Source: Clostridia bacterium (GTDB lineage: Bacteria > Bacillota > Clostridia > Oscillospirales > Butyricicoccaceae). From it: 9,996 bases of DNA. The position numbers were made by a program, and so were the translations under genes. How positions within the stretch are numbered: position 1 is the first letter of the stretch; each line of letters opens with the position of its first letter. Under the pieces are notes generated by a model. That model did no database searches, had not been told where the DNA came from, and saw only the letters and a program-made list of their open reading frames with translations. Positions 1 through 6,780 of the stretch are shown piece after piece. The stretch lies in contig JAFQKM010000017.1 of assembly GCA_017396925.1 (NCBI GenBank), forward strand, positions 1 through 9,996. Reading direction: 5' to 3'.

Positions 1-2
1 CC

Positions 3-680
3 TTTGCCGAAGACGAACTGGATGCCTGCATTGCCGCATGGCAGGAAAAGGGCTGCCCTGCCGTCAGCCACAGCGACCACTATAAATCCCACTATCGCGC
101 AAACTACCGTCTGGTGGATCAGAAATACCTGCCCTATCTCGAGGCGATCAAAGCCATCGAGAATCTGAAGAAGCCTGCTGTTGTGGCCATCGACGGCCGC
201 TGCGGCAGCGGCAAGAGCACCATGGCGCAGGTGCTGGCCGAGGTCTTTTGCGCATCCCTCGTCCGTATGGACGATTTCTTCCTGCCCTTCGAGCAGAAGA
301 CACCCGAACGTCTGGCCCAGCCGGGCGGTAATGTCCATTACGAGCGCTTTAATGAAGAGGTCGCGCCCAACCTGCGTGGTGGTAAGGACTTTGAATATAA
401 TGTCTTTGATTGCTCGATAGGCCGCCTCAACGGTACACAGCCTGTGGAGAAAAATGATCTGATTATTGTCGAGGGTTCCTATTGCCAGAGCCCTGACGTG
501 CAGTTTGATTACGATCTGCGCATCTTTGTCGACATCGACCCCGAGACCCAGATCGCACGCATTGCCAAGCGTGATCCCGATATGATCGATAACTTCCGCA
601 CCCGCTGGATCCCCATGGAGGAGCATTATTTTTCTGCATTTGGGATTAAAGAAAAAGCGGATATCGTCGTAAGGACATAA
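3..680 (+). CDS. Uridine-kinase-like P-loop NTPase (5' truncated by window edge)
   Basis: The reading frame is open from base 3 with no stop, so the gene starts upstream of the window; 225 residues are visible. A GTG at 114 is in frame, but the coding pattern clearly continues upstream of it (AVSHSDHYKSHYRANYRLV), so GTG is not the start. The P-loop is IDGRCGSGKST, with its Lys near visible residue 71. It is followed by MDDFFLP, GGNVHYERF, VEGSYC and an RTRWIPMEEHYF segment, a pattern seen in uridine-kinase/phosphoribulokinase-type P-loop kinases in Clostridia. Such proteins transfer phosphate from ATP to a small substrate in the cytosol. The true substrate cannot be read from sequence, and the family is often annotated only by similarity. 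The stop codon is the first base triplet of a 30-bp repeat that runs into a degenerate terminator hairpin. The family call is good; the substrate is unknown. Confidence 0.8.
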   Translation, partial: FAEDELDACIAAWQEKGCPAVSHSDHYKSHYRANYRLVDQKYLPYLEAIKAIENLKKPAVVAIDGRCGSGKSTMAQVLAEVFCASLVRMDDFFLPFEQKTPERLAQPGGNVHYERFNEEVAPNLRGGKDFEYNVFDCSIGRLNGTQPVEKNDLIIVEGSYCQSPDVQFDYDLRIFVDIDPETQIARIAKRDPDMIDNFRTRWIPMEEHYFSAFGIKEKADIVVRT

Positions 681-707
681 AAACCACGCCCCACGGGAAA
701 GCACTTC
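678..707. repeat. Left copy of 30-bp direct repeat flanking the AT-rich islet
   Basis: Thirty bases beginning at the TAA stop of the kinase-like gene match 2049-2078 with one mismatch (C685 versus A2056); 686-707 is identical over 22 bases. The copies are exactly 1371 bp apart. The repeat contains the left arm (GCCCCACGGGAA) of the terminator found intact at the right copy. After 707 the two sequences diverge. Confidence 0.85.
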
Positions 708-722
708 AACTTTTCGTAGGGC
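688..722 (+). terminator. Degenerate terminator-like hairpin after the kinase-like gene
   Basis: The left arm at 688-699 (GCCCCACGGGAA) can pair with 711-722 (TTTTCGTAGGGC) using two G-U pairs and one C-A mismatch. The same left arm makes a perfect 12-bp hairpin at 2059-2087. No T tract follows, so termination is likely weak. It could be a decayed terminator or a terminator split by insertion of the downstream islet. Confidence 0.4.
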
Positions 723-812
723 ATAACTATAGCTATAAATATAGAAAACATCTATTTAATATATAGAGAAAAGGGATAAACAAAAAACCGATATTTTTTT
801 TTTCTATAAAAG

Positions 813-840
813 TTGATCGTTTAATCGTTTGTGGTAAACT
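813..840 (+). promoter_or_regulatory. Putative promoter of the islet genes
   Basis: TTGATC at 813-818 and TAAACT at 835-840 are separated by 16 bp; each hexamer matches four of six sigma-A consensus bases. It lies about 57 bp before the ATG at 898, in the strongly AT-rich stretch 708-884. That stretch also contains a T10 run and several short TATAG/CTATA repeats, but I see no other gene in it. AT-rich DNA yields chance matches, so confidence is moderate. Confidence 0.45.
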
Positions 841-884
841 TAATGCAAAGAGTACTCTTGTTAATTAGCACGATGTTATGAATG

Positions 885-891
885 AAGGAGG
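885..891 (+). promoter_or_regulatory. Strong Shine-Dalgarno (AAGGAGG) fixing the start at 898
   Basis: AAGGAGG ends 6 bases before ATG 898. The alternative TTG at 892 directly abuts it and is too close, so 898 is the start. Confidence 0.85.
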
Positions 892-897
892 TTGACT

Positions 898-1599
898 ATG
901 TTTAAACGTCTAAGTGCAATAGTGTTAGCAGTTTTTATGCTATGCACATTTTCTGTGAATGTTATGGCTGCTTCTTCTTCTGAAGTAGATCTTAATGCAG
1001 TATTTGAAGAAGCAAAAGCTGCATATGAATTTTCAGTTGGGGGAAAGGCTCGTTCTTCCGGCGAAATTCAGGCTCCGTACTATGAAGAAACAGAATTAGA
1101 GGACGGTACTGTTTTGATTGTTGAAGGTTATCCCACCGACTATTCCTGCGATACGACAGAGTTGGAGGCAGGACAGATGGAGACTAACATGGTCTATTCA
1201 ATAAAAAGTGTGGAAAACAATAGAAATGCGATGGAAGTTGAGAAATCTTGGGGGATATTTTCTTCTACATTAAAATTTCAGGTAGATACTTCAAACAACA
1301 AGAAGAGAATAGATTCATTTTCATATGTTGTTGACCCTGAAACTGGGTATGATTTGGAAGAAGTAGAGATTTATTATTATTCGTTTGATGCCACTTCCAA
1401 TTCCAGCGCATATAATACAATTACATCTACATCTCTAACAATGACAAATTATCCGACAAGTCGACTTGTATGGGTTACATCTGATGTAACGGCTGTTGAA
1501 GCACAAATCAACACAGGTGTTCAGTATACTGTAGATTTGGGTTCTATTACCTATTGTGCGGTACACAGTATAATTCCGTTAGCGTTTGAGGAAGTATGA
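898..1599 (+). CDS. Secreted protein of unknown function
   Basis: This 233-residue protein has a clear N-terminal signal peptide: FKR, a hydrophobic core (LSAIVLAVFMLCTFSV) and a likely signal peptidase I site after VMA (residue 24). The mature part is acidic, Ser/Thr/Tyr-rich and probably beta-rich. It has no motif I recognise and no second membrane segment. Two Cys remain in the mature chain (in YSCDTT and TYCAVH) and could form a disulfide. The start at 898 is set by an ideal AAGGAGG. Base composition and codons are AT-rich (AAT, GAT, TTA, AGA), unlike the GC-rich, CTG/GCC-biased genes on both sides, which suggests horizontal acquisition. Its TGA stop overlaps the ATG of the next gene (ATGA), so the two are probably translationally coupled and may work together at the cell surface. 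I do not recognise the family; function is unknown. Confidence 0.85.
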   Translation: MFKRLSAIVLAVFMLCTFSVNVMAASSSEVDLNAVFEEAKAAYEFSVGGKARSSGEIQAPYYEETELEDGTVLIVEGYPTDYSCDTTELEAGQMETNMVYSIKSVENNRNAMEVEKSWGIFSSTLKFQVDTSNNKKRIDSFSYVVDPETGYDLEEVEIYYYSFDATSNSSAYNTITSTSLTMTNYPTSRLVWVTSDVTAVEAQINTGVQYTVDLGSITYCAVHSIIPLAFEEV

Positions 1600-2051
1600 T
1601 TAGAAAACATTTTTCTGTGATTGTAGGTACAATAGTCATTGTGATCATGATTGTCTTATTTAATGGTCCGATGATTAGACTGTCAGAATGGTTTCTGTTT
1701 GTATCCCCAGAAAAAATATTTTTGAGGGATTTAGTTTACTTCGGAGTGTTTTTCATTCTTGGGGCAGCATTGGCCTTATTTACGGGCGATGAGAAAAAAC
1801 AAGGATTTCGCATCAAAAAAGTACAGCTTTGTATGGGAAGTATAATACTGTTATATTATTTGATTATGTTTTTGATGTATTATCTGAATTTTCTTGTTGG
1901 GATTGCAGATGCGCCTTACGGAAAGTTGAATATTTTACAAATGTTCTTTGCAGAAACATCGGGCTATTATGCTGCATATCCGCGTATTTATATGACGACA
2001 CTTTGTGGATTTCTTTTGACTCATGGTCTGTATGGGAATAAAGAAGAATAA
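1596..2051 (+). CDS. Small four-helix integral membrane protein, unknown function
   Basis: This 151-residue protein starts at ATG 1596, inside the ATGA overlap with the upstream stop; the end of the upstream gene supplies a GAGGA-like ribosome-binding stretch. Four hydrophobic segments are visible, roughly residues 5-26, 41-64, 76-104 and 124-147, with short basic loops such as DEKKQGFRIKK. It has no catalytic motif, and none of the obvious transporter or sensor signatures I know. Like its partner it is AT-rich compared with the surrounding chromosome. The coupling to a secreted protein suggests that it anchors, exports, senses or protects against that protein, but this is inference only. The stop codon begins the right-hand copy of the 30-bp repeat and is followed immediately by a strong hairpin terminator. 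Confidence 0.8.
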   Translation: MIRKHFSVIVGTIVIVIMIVLFNGPMIRLSEWFLFVSPEKIFLRDLVYFGVFFILGAALALFTGDEKKQGFRIKKVQLCMGSIILLYYLIMFLMYYLNFLVGIADAPYGKLNILQMFFAETSGYYAAYPRIYMTTLCGFLLTHGLYGNKEE

Positions 2052-2078
2052 AAACAACGCCCCACGGGAAAGCACTTC
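2049..2078. repeat. Right copy of 30-bp direct repeat flanking the AT-rich islet
   Basis: It matches 678-707 at 29 of 30 positions. It starts at the TAA of the membrane-protein gene and extends through the left arm and loop of the terminator into the first bases of its right arm. Confidence 0.85.
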
Positions 2079-2091
2079 CCGTGGGGCTTTT
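2059..2091. terminator. Bidirectional intrinsic terminator between convergent genes
   Basis: There is a perfect 12-bp stem, GCCCCACGGGAA (2059-2070) with TTCCCGTGGGGC (2076-2087), and a 5-base loop. On the plus strand it is followed by TTTT. On the minus strand it is followed by GTTGTTTTTATT. It can therefore end transcripts of both the islet genes and the convergent HAD-GNAT gene. Confidence 0.9.
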
Positions 2092-2094
2092 GCG

Positions 2095-3258
2095 TTAATA
2101 ATCGATGGGGCGCATGGGGCATTTCATGGGGGTATTCTTGCTGGGCGGGACGATGAAGCCCAGCTTTTCATAGAGCGGCTTGGCCAGCGGTGCCGCCTGC
2201 AGATCGACATAGGAAAGGTCGAGGGTCATGGCGTGCCCCATCAGACGGCGCATGAGCCCTTCGGCATAACCCTTGCGGCGATGGTCGGGCCATGTAAAGA
2301 CATTGAGGACCGTGGCCGAGCGGCCGTTGGGATGCCAGCGGTTGGCCGGCTGCTCGATGACATGGAGCAGAGCGCTGCACACAGCTTCGCTGCCCACAAA
2401 GCCCATATAGCCGTAGATATTTGTATTCAGATTACGGCGCAGAAAATCGACGCGCTGGGCGCGGATCTCGGCTTCCTGTTCGGCGGTCATCTGGGGATAT
2501 TTCTCCCGCATGAAATACATGGCCATATCACAGAGGGATTCGATATCCTCCTGTTCGGCCATACGGTAGGTGATCTCATTGCCCAGCAGAGGCAGGAAAT
2601 CTTCCAGCCTGCCGATCTGATGGTCGCAGCCGACGGTATCTTCCATGCCCTTGGGGTTGAACCAGCAGGTGGTCAGGCCGTATGCCTTGCCGCCCTTCAT
2701 ATCGGAAGAAAGGCTGTCGCCCAGCAGGATGGTCTGGGGGATCTTGTCGCGGCCGATGGCTTCAAATACGGCATCGAAATAGCGGGCGTCGGGCTTTTCA
2801 TAGCCCATGGCCTGAGAGGCGAATACGCCCTTGAACAGGCCTTCCAGTCCGGCGGCCTTCATGCGCTGGGCCTGGGTATCGATAAAGCCGTTGGTGACCA
2901 CATAGAGGTCGACCTTTTCCGAAAGTGTCCTGCACAGCTCCAGCGCGCCGGGGATCAGTACGGCGCTCTTGGACAGGCCGAGGCGGAAGCGGCTGTTGAG
3001 GTCGAGGGGATCGATATCGGTCAGGCCCAGTTCGGCAGAAAAATCGGCGAAACGCTTTTTGGAAAGCTCGGCACGGGTGATCTCTTTGCGCTCCAGCGCC
3101 TTCCAGCAGGCGCCGTTAATCTCTTCAAAGCGTGCAACCTCGGCGTCGCTGAGGGGATGGCCCAGCTCGGCAAACAGATTGCGCAGAGAGGAATCGGAAG
3201 CGGCGCCAAAGTCCAGCAGAGTATCGTCGAGGTCGATCAGTACAACGGGATATTTCAT
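2095..3258 (-). CDS. HAD hydrolase (YjjG-like)-GNAT acetyltransferase fusion
   Basis: This 387-residue protein contains two enzymes. Residues 1 to about 226 are a HAD phosphatase with all motifs: DLDDT (nucleophile D9, acid/base D11), VTNG (T122), EKPD (K155) and GDSLSSD (D181, D186). The helical cap between motifs I and II resembles YjjG/HAD-IA nucleotidases, which hydrolyse phosphomonoesters such as nucleoside monophosphates. Residues about 229-387 form a GNAT N-acetyltransferase with the acetyl-CoA loop RRKGYA (327-332) and the late LYEKLGF motif (362-368). The junction is short (LLGNEITYRMAEQED) and the frame is unbroken, so this is a genuine single protein. GGAG lies 9 bases upstream of the ATG, and a TATAAT promoter lies just beyond it. 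The two halves may act on one metabolite or on damaged or toxic analogues, but the substrates are unknown. Confidence 0.9.
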   Translation of the reverse strand: MKYPVVLIDLDDTLLDFGAASDSSLRNLFAELGHPLSDAEVARFEEINGACWKALERKEITRAELSKKRFADFSAELGLTDIDPLDLNSRFRLGLSKSAVLIPGALELCRTLSEKVDLYVVTNGFIDTQAQRMKAAGLEGLFKGVFASQAMGYEKPDARYFDAVFEAIGRDKIPQTILLGDSLSSDMKGGKAYGLTTCWFNPKGMEDTVGCDHQIGRLEDFLPLLGNEITYRMAEQEDIESLCDMAMYFMREKYPQMTAEQEAEIRAQRVDFLRRNLNTNIYGYMGFVGSEAVCSALLHVIEQPANRWHPNGRSATVLNVFTWPDHRRKGYAEGLMRRLMGHAMTLDLSYVDLQAAPLAKPLYEKLGFIVPPSKNTPMKCPMRPIDY

Positions 3259-3290
3259 AAGGCATTGCTCCTTTTGTGTTCGGTGATTCT

Positions 3291-3319
3291 ATTATACGGC
3301 ATCTTATCTCAGTGGGCAA
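3291..3319 (-). promoter_or_regulatory. Promoter of the HAD-GNAT gene
   Basis: On the minus strand TTGCCC (3319-3314), a 17-bp spacer and a perfect TATAAT (3296-3291) lie about 30 bp upstream of the ATG. It is back-to-back with the pcp promoter. Confidence 0.7.
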
Positions 3320-3325
3320 GTCGGC

Positions 3326-3354
3326 TTGCTTTTGCTTTTGAGATATAGTACAAT
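3326..3354 (+). promoter_or_regulatory. Promoter of pcp
   Basis: TTGCTT (3326-3331), a 17-bp spacer and TACAAT (3349-3354). The -35 box is only 6 bp from the -35 box of the divergent HAD-GNAT promoter, so the two polymerases may compete. Confidence 0.55.
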
Positions 3355-3395
3355 AAAATCATCTTAATTTAATCAAAGAAAGTGGTGCGTTACAT

Positions 3396-4007
3396 ATGAA
3401 AATTCTGGTCACCGGTTTTGATCCTTTCGGCGGCGAAGCCGTCAACCCCTCCTGGATGGCTGTCGAGCAGCTGCCCGATGCCGGTCCCGGCGCCGAGGTC
3501 ATCAAGAAGAGCCTGCCTGTTGTATGGTTCGAGGCCCTGAAGATCCTCGAAGGCTATATTGAAGAATTGAGGCCCGATGTTGTTGTCATGTGCGGCCAGG
3601 CCGGCGGCGCCGACTCCATGCGCATCGAGCGCGTGGGCATCAACCTGTGCGAAGCCCGCATTGCCGACAATGCCGGCATCAAGCTGGTGGGCGATCCCAT
3701 CCTCAAGGACGGCCCTGCGGCTTACTTCTCCACCTTCCCCTTCCGCGCCATGTTTGCGGCAGTTGAAGAAGCCGGCATCGCCGTCAAGCATTCCTTCTCG
3801 GCCGGCGCATACCTGTGCAACCACGTCCTCTATGGCGCGCTGCACATGGCCGAGACCAAGTATCCCAATATGAAGGCCGGCTTTATCCATGTGCCCTTCC
3901 TGCCCGAGCAGGTACAGGACAAGCCCGAAGGCACACCCTCGATGCCCATCGAAACCATCGCCAAGGCCATCCGCATTATGGTCGAGACCATCGCAAAAGA
4001 AGCATAA
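3396..4007 (+). CDS. pcp: Pyroglutamyl peptidase I
   Basis: This cytosolic cysteine peptidase of family C15 removes N-terminal pyroglutamate from peptides, and so helps recycle peptides blocked by a cyclised Gln/Glu. The length of 203 residues is normal for the family. The N-terminus MKILVTGFDPFGGEAVNPSW is the family signature. The catalytic triad is visible as E78 (in RIERVGIN), C141 (in SAGAYLCNHVLY) and H165 (in GFIHVPFLPEQ). The spacing matches the Bacillus enzymes, where the triad is E81/C144/H168. The start ATG at 3396 gives the canonical N-terminus, although the ribosome-binding site is weak (AAAGAAAGTGG). The gene has its own promoter and a strong terminator, so it is probably monocistronic. 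It is GC-rich and uses preferred codons. Confidence 0.97.
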   Translation: MKILVTGFDPFGGEAVNPSWMAVEQLPDAGPGAEVIKKSLPVVWFEALKILEGYIEELRPDVVVMCGQAGGADSMRIERVGINLCEARIADNAGIKLVGDPILKDGPAAYFSTFPFRAMFAAVEEAGIAVKHSFSAGAYLCNHVLYGALHMAETKYPNMKAGFIHVPFLPEQVQDKPEGTPSMPIETIAKAIRIMVETIAKEA

Positions 4008-4022
4008 ACAAGCATAATCCCG

Positions 4023-4056
4023 TCCCCGGAGGCATAGACATCCTCCGGGGATCTTT
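4023..4056 (+). terminator. Intrinsic terminator of pcp
   Basis: A perfect 10-bp stem, TCCCCGGAGG (4023-4032) with CCTCCGGGGA (4042-4051), and a 9-base loop are followed by TCTTTTT. Confidence 0.9.
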
Positions 4057-4131
4057 TTATGCCGGTATTCCCCCTGCCATTTCCCGATGAATTATGATGT
4101 GCCATCTCTGTAAAATGGTAATTGTTACCAA

Positions 4132-4137
4132 GAGGAG
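4132..4137 (+). promoter_or_regulatory. Shine-Dalgarno fixing the spoIIE start at 4146
   Basis: GAGGAG ends 8 bases before ATG 4146. An in-frame TTG at 4122 lies upstream of this site and has no ribosome-binding site of its own, so it is not the start. Confidence 0.8.
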
Positions 4138-4145
4138 ATGAGATT

Positions 4146-6422
4146 ATGCAGGTACAGGAGAAAAAGACAAGGGGCGTATGGCCCGGTGTACTCGACCGGC
4201 TGCGGTCGGTTTATCATAAATACAGCGGCATCGGACATTTTCTGCTGGCCTTTCTGCTGTCCGATGCCTGCCTGCTGGGCAGCATCCGTCCCTTCGGCCT
4301 GTGCTATGGACTGTCCCTGTCCGAAGCGCATCGGCTGTGGGGCGTAGGCGGTGCATTTCTCGGCGGCCTGATGATCTGCGGTGCGCCGGAGGGCGTCGTC
4401 TATGGGGCGGCGGCCATTGTCACGCTGACGGCCGATACCTTTCTGCTGCATGGCAGCGAGAGCCGCCCGCTCTTTCTGCCGCTGCTGCTCAGCGGTGTGC
4501 TTCTGCTGGTCAAGCTGCCTTTTGCGCTAATCGAGGGGTTGGGTGCTGTGGGTCTTCTGCTGCTGGAAGGGATGCTGGCCGCCATAGCCTGTTACTGTCT
4601 GCTGCTGACCGACGAAGTACAAGGTCGGCGGGTACGGCAGATCACCCTCGCCTGTATGGGGCTGTCGGCTTTTGCGGAGCTGCGGATATTGGATCTGATC
4701 TCGCCTGCCGGGGCAGCGGCCATCGGCCTGACACTGGCGGCGACCTACGGGGCAATACGGGAGGCCCCACCCCATACCGGCGCCGATCTGCGGGGCACCG
4801 CCTGCGGCCTGCTGCTGGGGGCGGTTATAGATTTATCTTATGGCGGAACGCCTTTCTGTACGGCGCTGTTCGGGCTGACCGCCCTGCTGGCAGGATGCCT
4901 GCCCTGCCGCGGACGCATCGGCTTTACGCTGGGCTTTCTGATCATCGGCCAGTGTATTCTGCTGTGGAGCTTTGCCGATCCGCGGGCGGTGGGATGCGTC
5001 TATGATCTCTTTCTGGCGGCCTCGGTCTTTCTGCTGCTGCCCGAAGAATGGGCGGCGCCGGTGGTATGGACAGGGGTCGGTACGGAATCGGGCGCCCGTC
5101 TGCAGCCCGACGGCAGCTTGCTGCGGCTGCATAGCCTTGGACAGGCGCTGGCTGCCCTTGTGCGGAGCATTGGCGAGCCTGCGGAACCGGAAGAGAGCCT
5201 GGGCGTGGTCTTCGACCGCACGGCGGCCGAGGTCTGCCGGCGCTGTCCCAAAGCACAGGCCTGCTGGATCGACGACTACACCTCCACCGTCGGCTGCCTG
5301 AGCGATCTGACGCCAGGTCTGCGCAGCCGTGGGCATCTTGCCCCATCCGATCTGGAGGGGGGACTGGCGGCCCAATGTGTCCGCAAGCAGGAGCTGTGTG
5401 CCGCCCTCAATCGGGAATATATGTCACACCTGCGGCGCAGCGCCGCCCAAAGGGCACAGCAGACCCGAAATGCCCAGCTGCGCGCCCAGTATGCCGGGAT
5501 CGGTGCGGCAGTCGAGCGCATGGCGCTGGCGGCACGGGGAGACTATGTCCATAAACCCATGGCCGAAAAACAGGTGGCTGCCATTCTGGCCGCCTATCGG
5601 AAGGGGCTGCGCACCGAAGTCTGGCGGGGGAGCGGCCGGCTGCATATCTCGATCGGCCCCTTTGCACCCGAGACCGAATGGGCCGAAGAAGAGGCCTTTG
5701 TCCGTTCGGCCGAGCTGGCCCTTGGCTGCCGCCTGCTGCCGGCCGAACGGGTCTGCCTGCGGGGCGGCGAGCAGTATCTCTATAAGGAAAAAGAGGCCCT
5801 TGCCGTCAGCCTCAGTGCCGCTGTCCGCCGCAAGCCGGGCGAAGCGGCCTGCGGCGATGCCTATCTGTTCTTTTATACCGAAGACGGAAGGGCCATCCTG
5901 CTGCTGTCCGACGGTATGGGGACGGGCAGGGAAGCGGCGCGCCTTTCGCGCAATGCCATCGAGCTGATCGCCGCCTTTGTGCGGTCGGGCTGTTCGGTGG
6001 GCGAGAGCGCCCGGGCCGTTGTACCCTTTCTCCGTGCCCGCTGGTCGGGGGGATTTGCCACCCTCGACCTGCTGGAGATCGATCTGTTCACCGGCGCGGT
6101 GCGGCTGATCAAATGCGGTGCGGCCGACAGCTATCTTGTCGAGGGCCGGCAGATACGGCCGCTGTCGGTGGTCTCGCTGCCGCCGGGCGCCGACCCGGGC
6201 AGCATCGAAGAACCGCAGGGGATCGATTTTGTGGTGCGGCCCGGATGCCGCATCGTTATGGCCAGCGACGGCGCCGAGATCGGCGACCGTGACCTGCTGC
6301 GGAAAAAAGATCTGACGGCAGGCGAGATCATCCATGCCTGCGGCGGCGACAGCCGCGACGACCTGACCGTGCTGGTGCTGACCGTAGTCGCCGCCGACGG
6401 ACAGGGAAAGGGGGTGAACTGA
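4146..6422 (+). CDS. spoIIE: Stage II sporulation protein E, PP2C-type phosphatase
   Basis: SpoIIE is a membrane phosphatase at the polar division septum of sporulating cells. It dephosphorylates the anti-anti-sigma factor SpoIIAA and so activates sigma-F in the forespore; it also interacts with FtsZ. The protein here has 758 residues (B. subtilis: 827). Residues about 30-305 hold roughly ten hydrophobic helices. The linker has the characteristic cysteine cluster CRRCPKAQACW (C364, C367, C373). The C-terminal PP2C domain begins near residue 550, with metal-binding acids at CGDAY (D571), LSDGMGTG (D589), MASDG (D708) and RDDLTV (D738/D739), plus FATLDLLEIDLFTG and KCGAADSYL. The segment between the last two acidic motifs is short. 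No Spo0A box or convincing promoter is seen in the 85-bp leader; TAAAAT at 4111 is a weak -10. The gene is followed directly by a small membrane-protein gene, probably in the same operon. Arginine is often CGG, unlike in the M23 gene. Confidence 0.95.
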   Translation: MQVQEKKTRGVWPGVLDRLRSVYHKYSGIGHFLLAFLLSDACLLGSIRPFGLCYGLSLSEAHRLWGVGGAFLGGLMICGAPEGVVYGAAAIVTLTADTFLLHGSESRPLFLPLLLSGVLLLVKLPFALIEGLGAVGLLLLEGMLAAIACYCLLLTDEVQGRRVRQITLACMGLSAFAELRILDLISPAGAAAIGLTLAATYGAIREAPPHTGADLRGTACGLLLGAVIDLSYGGTPFCTALFGLTALLAGCLPCRGRIGFTLGFLIIGQCILLWSFADPRAVGCVYDLFLAASVFLLLPEEWAAPVVWTGVGTESGARLQPDGSLLRLHSLGQALAALVRSIGEPAEPEESLGVVFDRTAAEVCRRCPKAQACWIDDYTSTVGCLSDLTPGLRSRGHLAPSDLEGGLAAQCVRKQELCAALNREYMSHLRRSAAQRAQQTRNAQLRAQYAGIGAAVERMALAARGDYVHKPMAEKQVAAILAAYRKGLRTEVWRGSGRLHISIGPFAPETEWAEEEAFVRSAELALGCRLLPAERVCLRGGEQYLYKEKEALAVSLSAAVRRKPGEAACGDAYLFFYTEDGRAILLLSDGMGTGREAARLSRNAIELIAAFVRSGCSVGESARAVVPFLRARWSGGFATLDLLEIDLFTGAVRLIKCGAADSYLVEGRQIRPLSVVSLPPGADPGSIEEPQGIDFVVRPGCRIVMASDGAEIGDRDLLRKKDLTAGEIIHACGGDSRDDLTVLVLTVVAADGQGKGVN

Positions 6423-6689
6423 ATGGTCAAGGGCACATCCAAACAGGCCGTCATCCTGCAGCCGGGGAAGCAGAGCGGCTTCGAGCAGGCCATCTTTATT
6501 CTGGCGCCCGGGCAGGCGGGCGAGCGGATCGATTCCCCCGAAGATCTGCTGCGGTTGGCCGATTCCATTGCCGGGCAATATACCGTAGCCACTCTGCCGC
6601 GGATGCGCGGCCGACAGATCTGGCCCTGTATTCTGAGCTTTCTGCTGGGGCTGGGCGGATCGGCGCTGATTTTCTTTTTTCTGCTTTAA
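6423..6689 (+). CDS. Small tail-anchored membrane protein in the spoIIE operon
   Basis: This 88-residue protein starts at the ATG immediately after the spoIIE stop (ACTGAATG). A GGGGG(TG) ribosome-binding stretch lies within the last spoIIE codons, so the two genes are almost certainly cotranscribed. Residues 1-64 are soluble and mixed in charge (KQAVILQPGKQSGFEQAIFIL, then SPEDLLRLADSIAGQYT). Residues 67-88 form a single C-terminal hydrophobic helix ending FFFLL at the stop, as in tail-anchored proteins. I do not recognise the family; similar short single-helix proteins occur in Clostridia without known function. The position suggests a sporulation-linked role, possibly as a SpoIIE partner, but this is inference from context only. 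No clear terminator follows; the next promoter begins about 50 bp downstream. Confidence 0.75.
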   Translation: MVKGTSKQAVILQPGKQSGFEQAIFILAPGQAGERIDSPEDLLRLADSIAGQYTVATLPRMRGRQIWPCILSFLLGLGGSALIFFFLL

Positions 6690-6741
6690 TTACAGACGGT
6701 AGAATTTAAATTGTAAACTTTGTCCCATTTGCGGGAAAAGA

Positions 6742-6770
6742 TTGACAAACTGTATTCTTTGTAGTATGAT
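6742..6770 (+). promoter_or_regulatory. Strong sigma-A-type promoter of the M23 peptidase gene
   Basis: A perfect TTGACA (6742-6747), 17-bp spacer and TATGAT (6765-6770; five of six) lie about 70 bp before the ATG. The expected transcription start is near 6777. This is the best vegetative promoter in the window. Confidence 0.85.
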
Positions 6771-6780
6771 TGTAATGGTT

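Noticed and set aside
723..812. Clusters of TATAG/CTATA words and a T10 run in the islet leader
   Set aside because: Irregular and explained by extreme AT content; no regular repeat unit, CRISPR spacing or recognisable operator.
2023..3348. Long plus-strand open frame opposite the HAD-GNAT gene
   Set aside because: Starts inside the membrane-protein gene, passes through a terminator, and has no recognisable motif; the minus frame has intact HAD and GNAT signatures.
4081..4145. Spo0A box or clear promoter in front of spoIIE
   Set aside because: I looked for TGTCGAA-type boxes and a -35/-10 pair. Only an isolated TAAAAT at 4111-4116 was found, without a matching -35, so none is called.
5424..6578. 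Minus-strand open frame opposite spoIIE
   Set aside because: Antisense shadow; the plus frame carries the PP2C motifs.
6718..6740. Possible hairpin CTTT(G)TCCC/GGGAAAAG after the small spoIIE-operon gene
   Set aside because: The stem is short and bulged, and no T tract follows; it abuts the next promoter, so it is not a convincing terminator.
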